Part shown: one piece after another, positions 26,525 through 35,738 of the stretch
Layout of the letters: the number at the start of each line of letters is the position of its first letter
How positions within the stretch are numbered: position 1 is the stretch's first letter
DNA from: Thiotrichaceae bacterium
GTDB lineage: Bacteria; Pseudomonadota; Gammaproteobacteria; Thiotrichales; Thiotrichaceae
DNA: 41,693 bases
Direction: 5' to 3'
Assembly: GCA_026991755.1 (NCBI GenBank)
Contig: JALXAX010000170.1
Coordinates: forward strand, 1 to 41,693
The notes under the pieces: model-generated
Database searches by the model: none
The model's input: the letters and a program-made list of their open reading frames with translations, nothing else
Told to the model about the DNA's origin: nothing
Made by a program: the position numbers and the translations under genes

Positions 26525-28018
26525 TCAGGTAACTGTAATTACTTTGCTTTGTAATTTGTTACGGATTTTATCACGCATAAAGAAGAGTAATATCAGCGCT
26601 TGGAGAACCAGTATGAGCAGTTTACTAACCATCTCTCTGAGATGAAATGTGTCGACGATATTAGCTAGTAAGAATACAAAAAATGAAACGAGAATAATAG
26701 GGAGAGAGATCTTAATAAGCCTAAGTATGATAACTGAATAAGAGTGCCCAGAAACATTTGCAACCATAGTTAAGCGACCCAACAAACTTACTGCTACTCC
26801 ACTCAACAACGTGACCAGCATTAGCCCCTTAAAACCTAGAAAATGAATAGCAGGTACGGCAAGAGAAGCTTTCACAACCACTTCAAATAACGTCATAAAT
26901 GCATCACTTTTTTGCTTACCGTGTCCATTAAGATAAGGTGTAATACTCATCTGGAACGTTACTAAAATTAACAAACTGCTTAATAAGACCAATTCATCCG
27001 TTAAATGTGCATATTTCTCACCTACCCAAAGGGTTAGAAAAGTCTCACCTAATAAGTAGAAATTACCGATGAATAAGGCACTTATCCAAAAACCAATAGT
27101 CATTGATTTAAACAAATAATCCAGAGCTATTTGGTCGTCATCGCTACTATCGGTATCCGTATGGCGGATAATAATAGTTTCCCAATAGCTTAGAAAACGT
27201 GATAAAACCTGCACTGCCATATCTACAGCTGTAATTAAGATAGCGTATTGTGCGATAGAGGAAATACCCATTGCAATTCCAATAAAGACACCATCGAGCC
27301 TGTATCTAAAAAGCTCGGCCGCTTGTACAACAATGGCAAATTTCCCGAAATGAAACAGCTCTTTAATAACTGAAAAGTCAATATCATACTTACTGAAATA
27401 GGTATGATGATGGCTATACCTCACATAGAAGTAAGAACATGAAAAAAACAACACGTTAACGGCTGCACTGTACATGATCAACTGTATTAAACCGCCCCCA
27501 GCAAACAGAATGAATGGAAAACCAACGAGCCTTAACAGAACACGAAGAATCTCAAACAAGCCCAACTGAATATACTTTAAATCCGTACGTAATATGCTCT
27601 GGTAGAGCCTCAAAACCATTGAAAATCCCGTCTCAATGGCTAACACACCTACCACTAGTGACAAGGTACGATCACTAATAATATTAATGTCAAAATGCCT
27701 AAGAGCCAATAAGCCCAAACCCAACATCACGAACAACAACATGAGTACTAGGGAAAGAGCAACTGCGTTTGTAATAATACGTTGCCAACGCTTTTCATCA
27801 CCCATCGAAAGCGATAGGAATCGAGTGCATGCAAGTGACACACCAAAATCAATCAGCAACATATATCCCGTGATGGAAGCCGCTACACTCCATATCCCAA
27901 AATCATGTTCACCAATATTATTTAGAATAAACGGGAATAAAAAGAAGGTACCTAACGCGTTAAGTACTAAAGCGGCTATTCGAACAACCGTTGCATTGAG
28001 ATAATGTGAGCTGGTCAT
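26525..28018 (-). CDS. wzx: Wzx-type polysaccharide flippase
   Basis: A 497-residue protein with about 12-14 membrane segments. The N-terminus (VLNALGTFFLFPFILNNIGE, then DFGIWSVAASITGYMLLIDFG) is characteristic of the MOP-superfamily oligosaccharide flippases (RfbX/PST type). These move undecaprenyl-linked repeat units from the cytoplasmic to the periplasmic face of the inner membrane. The ATG is 5 bases after the stop of the upstream GT4 gene, so translation is probably coupled. Together with the Wzy-like gene two places upstream it defines a Wzx/Wzy-dependent pathway. Substrate unknown. Confidence 0.85.
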   Translation of the reverse strand: MTSSHYLNATVVRIAALVLNALGTFFLFPFILNNIGEHDFGIWSVAASITGYMLLIDFGVSLACTRFLSLSMGDEKRWQRIITNAVALSLVLMLLFVMLGLGLLALRHFDINIISDRTLSLVVGVLAIETGFSMVLRLYQSILRTDLKYIQLGLFEILRVLLRLVGFPFILFAGGGLIQLIMYSAAVNVLFFSCSYFYVRYSHHHTYFSKYDIDFSVIKELFHFGKFAIVVQAAELFRYRLDGVFIGIAMGISSIAQYAILITAVDMAVQVLSRFLSYWETIIIRHTDTDSSDDDQIALDYLFKSMTIGFWISALFIGNFYLLGETFLTLWVGEKYAHLTDELVLLSSLLILVTFQMSITPYLNGHGKQKSDAFMTLFEVVVKASLAVPAIHFLGFKGLMLVTLLSGVAVSLLGRLTMVANVSGHSYSVIILRLIKISLPIILVSFFVFLLANIVDTFHLREMVSKLLILVLQALILLFFMRDKIRNKLQSKVITVT

Positions 28019-28023
28019 TGGGT

Positions 28024-29199
28024 CTATATTTCTGTGTTAATAGACGGTTGTGGTTCTGTCAAACTTTCTGAAACTTCTAACCGCTCTACGAAATCTATGA
28101 CTCGACCTTCCCAGTCAAATACGTAGCGTTGTCTGGTCTTTAATGAAAGTTGAGCCAGCTTTTCTCGATAGCTATGATCAGAACAAAATAGATCCAGCTT
28201 ATTTGCTAATGACTGGGGGTCACTAAGATCAAAAACCATCTGAGAGTCATCTAATAGTTCAGCTACTTCTGGAATATCGCTCCCCATACATGAGATATGC
28301 GTACCTAGTGCTTCAAGCAATGCATTAGGTGAACCTTCCATCGTAGTAGGCAATATAAATAAATCATACTGACTGACTATTTCAGATGCATTTTTCTGCC
28401 AGCCCAACATTTTCACCTTCTTATTTAATGCATGTTGATTTGTAAAATTTTCTATGGATTGTCCATAACCCGTTTCTTCAACATCCGCACCGACAATGTA
28501 GTATTCCCAATTAGTATTTTGCATCCTGGTCATGGCTTGTAATGCATAGAGAATATTCTTTCGTTCATTTAACACAGATGTAGTTACAAACCTGAAGATT
28601 CCATCCTTTTTTGATGGTTTTTTCTGATCATAGTGTTGATCGGCATTAACAATATTGTTTGGTAAGTAGTCAATGTGTGTATAAGGTTTATTACGTTCTT
28701 TAAGTACCTTCATCATGTCTTTGTTTGTAGCTACTACTAGCGCAGAATAGCGGATACAAAATCTTTCTAACAAACGATGAATAGTAGTTCTTATGCTTGC
28801 ATATGACTTAAATTGTGAGTCATGCAGATCATCTCCTCTAATAAAAACCAGTGTCTTCACTTTAGTACCAAAGCTAGCTAATACCGCTAATGCACCATAA
28901 AAGAATGAAAACACCAGAAAGCGCTGATCATTATTCTTTTTAGCCATTTTCCGGGCTACAAATACCGTTCTAAAAAAATACTCAAGCCAAAATAAAGCAG
29001 AGCCATCACGGCTTTTACAGCTTATTAACTGTGCGTGGATATTTTTATGCTCAACAGGCAGTTTCTCAGTAGCTATATATGTTACCTTATATCCAGAGTT
29101 TGCTAACCCCATCCATGCTTTATATAACCGAGTAGTAAAACCACCTGGTTTATGCCGGTAGTAAAAAGACATTACTTGTTTATTGTTATTAGTATCCAT
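28024..29199 (-). CDS. GT4-family glycosyltransferase
   Basis: A cytoplasmic GT-B enzyme of about 391 residues. The N-terminal half ends with the donor-domain entry FVTTSVLNERKNILYALQAM. The C-terminal half has the family E-x7-E motif in MEGSPNALLEALG. It transfers an activated sugar to the lipid-linked intermediate. I prefer the ATG at 29199, which overlaps the end of the Wzy-like gene by 11 bases; the open frame runs further upstream to 29274 and another ATG lies at 29172. None has a strong ribosome site, and overlap with coupling is the most natural reading. The stop is 5 bases before the flippase gene. Confidence 0.82.
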   Translation of the reverse strand: MDTNNNKQVMSFYYRHKPGGFTTRLYKAWMGLANSGYKVTYIATEKLPVEHKNIHAQLISCKSRDGSALFWLEYFFRTVFVARKMAKKNNDQRFLVFSFFYGALAVLASFGTKVKTLVFIRGDDLHDSQFKSYASIRTTIHRLLERFCIRYSALVVATNKDMMKVLKERNKPYTHIDYLPNNIVNADQHYDQKKPSKKDGIFRFVTTSVLNERKNILYALQAMTRMQNTNWEYYIVGADVEETGYGQSIENFTNQHALNKKVKMLGWQKNASEIVSQYDLFILPTTMEGSPNALLEALGTHISCMGSDIPEVAELLDDSQMVFDLSDPQSLANKLDLFCSDHSYREKLAQLSLKTRQRYVFDWEGRVIDFVERLEVSESLTEPQPSINTEI

Positions 29200-30499
29200 A
29201 TTTGATCTGATTGCGGTTAGGTGGTGTAAAAGTAGTACTATATTGGTTTGATTGGTTGAACGTACCATCTGCATTCTTATCTAAGACTCTGTATTTATAA
29301 AATAAAATAACCGCTATAAACACATCAATGTAGAGGTCACCATTTAGAATACCTGCATTATGGAAAAATGAGTTAATTAAATAGCTACCTAAAACCAACA
29401 GAAAAAACCAATTGGTCTTAGCTAAACTGAATATATAGGTTAAAAAGATTAATAAACCGAGAAACCCATATATATGAGTTATATTTAGTACCGCATTATG
29501 TATTGCGACATAAAACTGGGCAGTTTCATCAGTATTAAAATTAAACCAGTTTCTGTCATTCATGAAATATTCATCTGCTAACTTAATAGAATCAAAACTA
29601 TAGCCATAGCCCACTGGCTTTTTCACAGCTAGCTCTGAGCCATATTTATATAATGCCGCCCTACCCTTTGCAGATTTATCACCAAGACTTAAAACTCTAG
29701 AGGAATCATCTTTATTAGTTGAAATGTAGGCTTGAATAGACATTGCAGCGATAGCCAAAATGACAGATGAAATTAAAGTAGATGCAGGTCGATATTTCAA
29801 GAAAGTCACAAAAATCATCACAGCTCCAGCCCCAATTGCTGATCGAGTTTCAGAAGCAATCATTCCCGCATATAAAATAAAAATCACGGCTAACACTAAC
29901 CATACAGGCTGGTTTTTATCCATTTTTTGGCAAAAAACTACCAACAAAAGAGCGATTGCGGTAAACAGTAAATAGACTTGCGTTATTGCAAATAAGGTTA
30001 ATCCAGGGGGGCGTAATCTTGTATCGACAAAGTCTGCATTTAGTACCTGTATTGTTTCAGTATTCTGAAGGCCTCCCAAAATAGCTCTAAGATCCCACGC
30101 AAAACCCAGGTCAATAGATTGTAGTATTCCAACAATAGATGAGGGGATTGCTACTAACAAAATAGAATACAAGATGGCTCTATATCCAAAGTTGATGAGT
30201 AGGTAATAGCTGCAAATAGTAATCAGCCAAGACTGAAACAAACGAATAGACCCTCTTAAGATATCAGGAAAAAAAGCCGCGTTGTATAAAGAAACAACGA
30301 TACCTATAACTGCTAAGACTCCATAAACAAGGTTGGCGACTTTTAAGTCAGTGAAATAGTGGCTGCCTTCCAACAAGACTAACCCTCCACACAGAACCAT
30401 TAAATAGGATCTAAAGGGAAGACCCGCGAGATAGCTATTATTGAGATAAGTTAATATCACCATATGTAGCACAAAGATGGAAAGAATTGCGTATTTCAT
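29189..30499 (-). CDS. Wzy/WaaL-type O-antigen polymerase or ligase
   Basis: A 436-residue protein with about 11-12 membrane segments and a larger hydrophilic loop between about residues 255 and 330 (DDSSRVLSLGDKSAKGRAAL, with KKPVGYGYS and HNAVLNITHIYG). Such a periplasmic loop with Arg, Gly and a His just before a membrane segment is the usual layout of the O-antigen ligase/polymerase superfamily. Beside a Wzx flippase the likelier role is polymerisation of repeat units. It is the first gene of the minus-strand module, starting MKYAILSIFVLHM, with no obvious ribosome site. Confidence 0.75.
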   Translation of the reverse strand: MKYAILSIFVLHMVILTYLNNSYLAGLPFRSYLMVLCGGLVLLEGSHYFTDLKVANLVYGVLAVIGIVVSLYNAAFFPDILRGSIRLFQSWLITICSYYLLINFGYRAILYSILLVAIPSSIVGILQSIDLGFAWDLRAILGGLQNTETIQVLNADFVDTRLRPPGLTLFAITQVYLLFTAIALLLVVFCQKMDKNQPVWLVLAVIFILYAGMIASETRSAIGAGAVMIFVTFLKYRPASTLISSVILAIAAMSIQAYISTNKDDSSRVLSLGDKSAKGRAALYKYGSELAVKKPVGYGYSFDSIKLADEYFMNDRNWFNFNTDETAQFYVAIHNAVLNITHIYGFLGLLIFLTYIFSLAKTNWFFLLVLGSYLINSFFHNAGILNGDLYIDVFIAVILFYKYRVLDKNADGTFNQSNQYSTTFTPPNRNQIKYGY

Positions 30500-30719
30500 A
30501 TTCGACCTTAGACACTCGTATCTAAACCTTTAGATGTAATCCAATTATTTTTATCGGGTTAAAACGGCTGATATTCCACGAAGATCGCGCAATATCATGC
30601 TTTACAAATGACTACTGCCCCACACTTCGAGTAATAGCGACCGCTCCCTTCGCTAAGTTCTAATCGACTTGATCAGAATTTCCTTAGGTGAGTAGAGTAC
30701 TTAAGTAGGAGAGAATTTC

Positions 30720-30968
30720 ATGATTTTTCTTACAACTGGTAGCAATTAGCTAGATATACCCGTTGAACTTCCACATGGTATACAGGCTGATACTCCAGTC
30801 CACATTGATATAGTCGGGCTGTTGTTCAACGCTGCTTCGTTAATGTTACTCGAAACCACTAACGTCTTTAAAAGTACTACAAAAGACTGCCCACATTGCG
30901 TGGACAGTTGTCAATATTTGCATAAGCATTCGCATATTTCAGCGATAAAGCCTAGGCTGTCGAAATAG
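30720..30968 (+). pseudogene. Possible decayed gene with good ribosome site and early stop
   Basis: AGGAGAG lies 7 bases before an ATG at 30720 that reads MIFLTTGSN and then TAG. The same frame stays open for 74 more codons (LDIPVELPHGIQADT, with a CPHC motif further on) until it runs into the palindromic element at 30952 and stops. The opening residues recall some small glycosyltransferase subunits, but the later part does not support that. It could be a remnant cut off by the element, or chance. Confidence 0.25.
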
Positions 30969-31137
30969 ACGGCTTTTTAAAGGCCAAAACACCATGGTTT
31001 TGGATGGTTGTAGGGTCGAATTCATTCGACACGTATGCATATCAAGCATTACTGGTCGAATAAATTCGATCCTACAAAATGATCCAGAAAATAAGATTGC
31101 AATAGCTAGCCGAAACAAGCATATTTCGACAGCCTAG
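30952..31137. repeat. Nested palindromic element (186 bp)
   Basis: The outer arms CTAGGCTGTCGAAATA (30952-30967) and its exact complement (31122-31137) enclose a second pair. In that pair 31010-31031 (GTAGGGTCGAATTCATTCGA) matches 31054-31075 at 19 of 22 positions. A third small hairpin, CCAAAAC-N5-GTTTTGG, lies near 30984. The structure is like a composite MITE or a REP doublet inserted in a larger one. It has no coding capacity and differs from the GAGACC family. Confidence 0.7.
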
Positions 31138-31226
31138 ATAAAAGCCCCCTTTAATAAAAGAGGGTAAGAGGCATATATTATCCAAGGTCGTTTATTACTT
31201 ATGAAATAACTACTTATACTAATAAA

Positions 31227-31430
31227 TCAATTGATTATCAGTATATTAGTAGCCATATCTATAGTGAACACTTGAATAGTATTACCAGAAACAAGATGTA
31301 ATTCACCATTAGTAAAATGATAAGTACCCGTCTGAGTATTTCCATTCGTATCACGGAGTACATAGGAAGTGTTGCTACCCATAAAAGTAATGACGCGTCC
31401 ATCACTGAATAGTGAACTCTTTACCACCAA
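31227..31430 (-). CDS. Small unrecognised ORF or gene fragment
   Basis: An open frame of up to 67 residues downstream of the cadherin-like protein gene on the same strand. Its first possible start is TTG, followed by GTG, and the first ATG is at codon 17. The sequence (DTNGNTQTGTYHFTNGELHL) has alternating strands and a GTY turn like the tail of small beta-barrel lipocalin-like or META-type domains. There is no signal peptide or ribosome site, so it may be the C-terminal leftover of a longer gene. Function unknown. Confidence 0.35.
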   Translation of the reverse strand: MVVKSSLFSDGRVITFMGSNTSYVLRDTNGNTQTGTYHFTNGELHLVSGNTIQVFTIDMATNILIIN

Positions 31431-31491
31431 GATATTCAGAATCCTTTGGGTTGATACAGTACGTGTCTATGTTGAACTTGCCCCGCTTTCA

Positions 31492-34134
31492 TTAATTAAC
31501 AGTTACTGTAACCGTCCCTACAACAAAGTGTCCTCTTTTATCAGAGAGGTTATATCTAAAGGTATCCGTACCTGAAAAACCCTGAGTAGGAGTATAGACA
31601 GCTCTATTATTTTGAATAGTAGCAATTCCATTTTGTGGTTGTGATCCTATATAGATAGCAAGACTATCCCCATCAGCATCACTATCATTACTAAGAACAT
31701 CAATAGTAATAGCTGACCCGTTAGAGATCTCCTGATCATCTTGAGCGATAGGTGCTACATTACCAGATGCAGTTGGTGAATTAACTGTCACTGTAACCGT
31801 GCCTACAACATAATGCCCTCTCTTATCAGAGAGGTTATATTTAAAGGTATCCATACCTGAAAAACCCTGAGTAGGAGTATAGACAGCTCTACTGTTTTGA
31901 ATAGCAGCAATTCCATTTTGTGGTTGTGATCCTATATAGATAGCAAGACTATCCCCATCCGCATCACTATCATTACTAAGAACATCAATAGTAATAGCTG
32001 ACCCGTTAGAGATCTCCTGATCATCTTGAGCGATAGGTGCTACATTACCAGATGCAGTTGGTGAATTAATTGTCACTGTAACTGTACCTACAGCATAATG
32101 GCCTCTCTTATCAGAGAGGTTATATTTAAAGGTATCCGTACCTGAAAAACCCTGAGTAGGAGTGTAGATAGCTCTACTGTTTTGAATAGTAGCAATTCCA
32201 TTTTGTGGTTGTGATCCTATATAGATAGCAAGACTATCCCCATCCGCATCACTATCATTACTAAGAACATCAATAGTAATCGCTGACCCGTTAGAGGTTA
32301 CCTGATCGTCTTGAGCAATAGGTGCTACATTATCAACAGTTGGCGCAGTGACAGTTACTGTAACCGTAGCTACAGCAGTGTGTCCTGCCTTATCTGAAAG
32401 TATATATGTGAAAGTATCTGTGCCTATAAATCCTTGATTAGGTGTATAAGTGGTTCTATTATTGGTGATTTTAACTATTCCATTTTGAGCTTGTGTACCC
32501 AAATAGACGTAAAGAGTATCAGCATCTGCATCGCTATCATTACCAAGAACATTAATGTCTATAATAGAGCCTCTAGAAACAGCATGATCATCTCGAGCAA
32601 TAGGTTCTACGTTTGTCGCACTGGAATTAACATCTACTAAATTCAGGTGTGCATTTTTGATACCGGGGTCTTTTCCATCTGCCGTTAGATTGTAAGCATT
32701 TTCTTTATCACCCAGAGACCTATAGTCTGATACGAAAAATACATATCTTCCAGTTGCCGAGGAATTTGCTCGAGGCTCACGCAGATAATTAGTTACCTCA
32801 CCTTCTTTCGTAATACCCCATGGCTGATAGAGTTTTCTAGGTCCAAATTGCTTTATCATTGCATCTGAGAAAATCTTTGTCGGCCTCTTACCTAGGTACG
32901 CATTAGCAACATATGAAGAATAACCAGGCTCATCGATATTCATAAAGTACATGCCATCATCAAGTCTAGACACAAGGATCATTCCAGGTCTTTTTGAAAC
33001 ACGCGATATATGCCCCGTTGCTGATTTTTCAATAGTAAGTACTTTCGTAGATGGGTTTTCAACATAAGTGGGCCATATCCTTTTTTCGAAACTATCTGAA
33101 AGCCTAACTGCGAAAACACCTCTGTAATCACCATAGACATACCATGAAACATTATTAGAATCTACTACAAAGTCACCATGTTTGACGCGACCGTATAAGA
33201 CTTCAGGTACGGCAGTTGCAGCATGATCAAAAGGTATTTTTAGTGTCTGCTCTATATTGTTACCATTATTATCTTTCTTCCCATTATCGACATCATAAAT
33301 AATAAATTTACCTTGAGGGTCAATACTAGCAGAATCAAACCCTTCTGGAACTGGCCGTGCTTTTAGAACTCTATCCTCTTTGACCATAAATGGAATAATG
33401 TACTGGACTCCATTCTTAAACCCTGTAATAACAATTTTATTACCAGTATCGTCAAAGTTACCATCACCTCTACCAAATGTTACATCAGTGTAATCAATAA
33501 AAGTACGTAGTGATGAGTCTACGGTCACTTTATAGGTCGAAAAGTCAATCGTTGCTTTATAAAGCTTATTATCTTGTAGAAACCAATAAACATTATTTAA
33601 GTTTTTGTCCCATAAGATTTGAATCTGGGCTAGTGTTGTGGCTTTACTAGCAGGAACCCATGCTACTAACTCTTTAGTTCTAAGACTCCATAAAGCAGAA
33701 AAAGGTCTACCCATTGCTGCAGAACCAATAGCATAGGTTTGATCACTATTAGCCACTGGTGTTCTAGAATAAAAATGTTGAGACTGTCTATCAACAACTT
33801 TACGTTTACTTTTTTGAGTCCAAAACTCATTAGGTGATCGGTATAAAACCTTTTTATCCATCTCCATATGACTCCCACCGAGCCGCCACACTTTTTTATT
33901 TGTAACTTTATCAGTCGCAGGAAGATTAGAACCATCTGAAAAAGGAGGTGCAACTGCTACGGGATGAGAAGCATCATGAAAGTCATTACTAATTATAGGT
34001 TCTGGCATCCAACTTGGAAAAGTCTGTTGTAAGTTAGCCGCTGATACAATAGATGGAAGCAGAATTATTGAGGTGGCTAGCACTAGAAAAGTTCCAGCCA
34101 CGTGCGCTTTTTTATTCATTGATAAGTATTTCAT
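31492..34134 (-). CDS. Secreted protein with probable beta-propeller and four cadherin-like repeats
   Basis: An 880-residue protein with a Sec signal (GTFLVLATSIILLPSIVSA, cleaved near residue 32). Residues of about 45-500 contain repeated short sheets around Trp, Tyr and Asp (for example ASIDPQGKFIIYDVDNGK), suggesting a TolB/PD40-like propeller. From about residue 508 there are four Big_9/cadherin-like repeats of 94-95 residues, each with VAPIAQDD, DVLSNDSDADGDSL, YTPTQGFSGTDTF and GTVTVTV. The acidic DxDxDGD runs suit calcium binding. It ends inside the last repeat with TAA TGA. AAGGG lies upstream of the ATG at 34134, and a good promoter lies at 34167-34196. It sits between two polysaccharide modules and may be a surface or matrix protein of that system, which is inference. 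Confidence 0.78.
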   Translation of the reverse strand: MKYLSMNKKAHVAGTFLVLATSIILLPSIVSAANLQQTFPSWMPEPIISNDFHDASHPVAVAPPFSDGSNLPATDKVTNKKVWRLGGSHMEMDKKVLYRSPNEFWTQKSKRKVVDRQSQHFYSRTPVANSDQTYAIGSAAMGRPFSALWSLRTKELVAWVPASKATTLAQIQILWDKNLNNVYWFLQDNKLYKATIDFSTYKVTVDSSLRTFIDYTDVTFGRGDGNFDDTGNKIVITGFKNGVQYIIPFMVKEDRVLKARPVPEGFDSASIDPQGKFIIYDVDNGKKDNNGNNIEQTLKIPFDHAATAVPEVLYGRVKHGDFVVDSNNVSWYVYGDYRGVFAVRLSDSFEKRIWPTYVENPSTKVLTIEKSATGHISRVSKRPGMILVSRLDDGMYFMNIDEPGYSSYVANAYLGKRPTKIFSDAMIKQFGPRKLYQPWGITKEGEVTNYLREPRANSSATGRYVFFVSDYRSLGDKENAYNLTADGKDPGIKNAHLNLVDVNSSATNVEPIARDDHAVSRGSIIDINVLGNDSDADADTLYVYLGTQAQNGIVKITNNRTTYTPNQGFIGTDTFTYILSDKAGHTAVATVTVTVTAPTVDNVAPIAQDDQVTSNGSAITIDVLSNDSDADGDSLAIYIGSQPQNGIATIQNSRAIYTPTQGFSGTDTFKYNLSDKRGHYAVGTVTVTINSPTASGNVAPIAQDDQEISNGSAITIDVLSNDSDADGDSLAIYIGSQPQNGIAAIQNSRAVYTPTQGFSGMDTFKYNLSDKRGHYVVGTVTVTVNSPTASGNVAPIAQDDQEISNGSAITIDVLSNDSDADGDSLAIYIGSQPQNGIATIQNNRAVYTPTQGFSGTDTFRYNLSDKRGHFVVGTVTVTVN
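31495..32328. repeat. Three near-identical 285-bp tandem coding repeats
   Basis: Units begin at 32328, 32043 and 31758 reading on the minus strand, exactly 285 bases apart. They differ by only a few bases each, while the fourth unit (282 bases, ending at 32610) is much more divergent. This shows recent duplication or gene conversion within the cadherin-like region, and unit number could vary between strains. Confidence 0.85.
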
Positions 34135-34539
34135 TATATTGCCCTTTTATAGTTACGCCCGCTAGGATAATACATTGTTTTAATGACTCTAATCAATAAT
34201 TATTATAGGTATCATGTTTGAAAAGTAATTGTAACCACTATAGATACTGCTTTTTAACAGTTTTACTCATCAATCATATATCACCTCTCACCTCGTATCA
34301 GTACAAGCTGAGTGAAGACTCCTGTTAACTTCTTTCATCACCCGCTCAACTTTAATCCAAAATATCTGGCTCAGAAAAATTACAGTCTAGCTTAATAAGA
34401 TGTCCTGCCGTTCATTCTTCAATCAAAACCGTTAATAACCACCATCAATTAATCCCAGCCACTAGGGAGTAATCACCTGTTTCAATGCAACAAATATCCA
34501 TAGTATTTGCCTATCAAAATAATAAAAACGGCGTCAGAT
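34135..34539. other. Divergent promoter region
   Basis: These 405 bases lie between the minus-strand cadherin-like gene and the plus-strand glycosyltransferase operon. They are AT-rich and hold the minus-strand promoter at 34167-34196. No reading frame, repeat or clear plus-strand promoter was seen. Confidence 0.45.
34167..34196 (-). promoter_or_regulatory. Sigma-70-type promoter of the cadherin-like gene
   Basis: On the minus strand TTGATT and TATTAT are separated by 18 bases, matching 4 of 6 and 5 of 6 consensus positions. The -10 lies 32 bases upstream of the ATG at 34134, leaving room for a short leader with the AAGGG ribosome site. Confidence 0.5.
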
Positions 34540-35736
34540 ATGAAAATAATATTTATAGCAATAAAAGGTATCGACAAAATTGGTGGGATAGAAACATACA
34601 CCAGAGAACTTGGAAAGCGTCTTGCTAAAAGTGGGCATGAAGTTATTGTGTATACGTTGAAGAATGATCAGCGCTCAGCAACCTATGAATATAAAGGAAT
34701 GACAATCATTCCCTTACCCTCTTTAAAATCTAGGTTTCTGCAAAAGATGTCATTAGTATTTTTAGCAAGTTTGCATCAGTTCAAGCATAAAGATGTAGAT
34801 ATTATTCATTATCATGCAATTGGCCCTAGTCTATTCTGCTTTATTCCTAGAATCACTGGGCGTAAGACGTGCGTTCAGAGCCACGGACATGAGTGGAAAT
34901 GGAAAAGGTCAAATTGGTCTCAACTAGAAGAAACTTTTTTTAACTTTGCAGAAAAATTCTCATTTAAGTATACAAGCACTATTACTGCTGTATCAAAAGA
35001 ACTAAAAAATTACTATCAAAGTAAGTATAACCAACATGTTAAGTATATTCCAAATGGTGTAAATACAGCATCACATACCCCCGCAAAACAGATTCGAGAA
35101 ATGGGGCTTGAAAAAGACAATTACATTTTATTTTTAGGTCGAATTTCAAGAGAAAAAGGAATTCATTATCTAATTAATGCTTATCAAAATATTAATACTA
35201 CGATGAAACTAGTCATCGTTGGGCAACAAAGGGAAGGAGATACCTATATAACAGAGCTTCAAAAGCTGGCAGATAACAACCCTCAGATTATTTTCCCCGG
35301 GGCAGCCACTGGAAACCTCTGGAATGAATTTTATAGTAATGCTGCCATATCAGTTTTACCTTCTGAAACAGAAGGACTTCCAATAGCTCTACTTGAAGCT
35401 ATGAGCTTTGGTAATTGCTGCCTAGTTAGTGATATTACACCTAACAAAGAGGCACTTGGAGATACGGGTCTAACATTCAAAAGCCAAAACTTTAAATCTT
35501 TACAAAAAGTATTAGAAAGCCTTATTTCAAACCCAGATAAAAGAGCAACCTTAGGTCAATTAGCAAAGCAAAGGGTCTCAGACAACTACACATGGAAAAA
35601 GATTTCCACTGAAGTAGAGAGGTTTTATCTTGAAACAACTGGAATGAGCCAAAGCAACGTTCAACTTATTGAAGAAGAAGCAGCACAACAAACAACTACA
35701 AACACAACACCTCATCAAAAACATCAAGAGATATAG
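34540..35736 (+). CDS. GT4-family glycosyltransferase
   Basis: A GT-B enzyme of 398 residues opening MKIIFIAIKGIDKIGGIETY, the usual nucleotide-sugar GT4 start. ILFLGRISREKGIHYLINAY begins the C-terminal Rossmann domain. The E-x7-E motif is in EGLPIALLE at about residues 278-286. I chose the ATG at 34540; an in-frame TTG at 34507 would add 11 residues that do not fit the family. The last 30 residues are a Gln/Thr-rich tail. It adds a sugar to the lipid-linked glycan in the cytoplasm. Its stop is 2 bases before the WecA-like gene, so the two are co-translated; this may be the first transfer after the initiating step. Confidence 0.87.
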   Translation: MKIIFIAIKGIDKIGGIETYTRELGKRLAKSGHEVIVYTLKNDQRSATYEYKGMTIIPLPSLKSRFLQKMSLVFLASLHQFKHKDVDIIHYHAIGPSLFCFIPRITGRKTCVQSHGHEWKWKRSNWSQLEETFFNFAEKFSFKYTSTITAVSKELKNYYQSKYNQHVKYIPNGVNTASHTPAKQIREMGLEKDNYILFLGRISREKGIHYLINAYQNINTTMKLVIVGQQREGDTYITELQKLADNNPQIIFPGAATGNLWNEFYSNAAISVLPSETEGLPIALLEAMSFGNCCLVSDITPNKEALGDTGLTFKSQNFKSLQKVLESLISNPDKRATLGQLAKQRVSDNYTWKKISTEVERFYLETTGMSQSNVQLIEEEAAQQTTTNTTPHQKHQEI

Positions 35737-35738
35737 TC

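Larger units (their letters stand above)
30500..31226. other. Long intergenic region upstream of the Wzy-like gene
   Basis: This 727-base gap contains a possible decayed reading frame (30720-30968) and a nested palindromic element (30952-31137). The promoter of the minus-strand polysaccharide module should be between 30500 and 30700, but no convincing consensus was found. Nothing else was recognised. Confidence 0.45.

Noticed and set aside
31495-32328. Regular 285-bp repeats considered as non-coding tandem array or assembly artefact
   Set aside because: They are in frame with a long coding sequence, and units differ by a few scattered bases, so they are real coding repeats.
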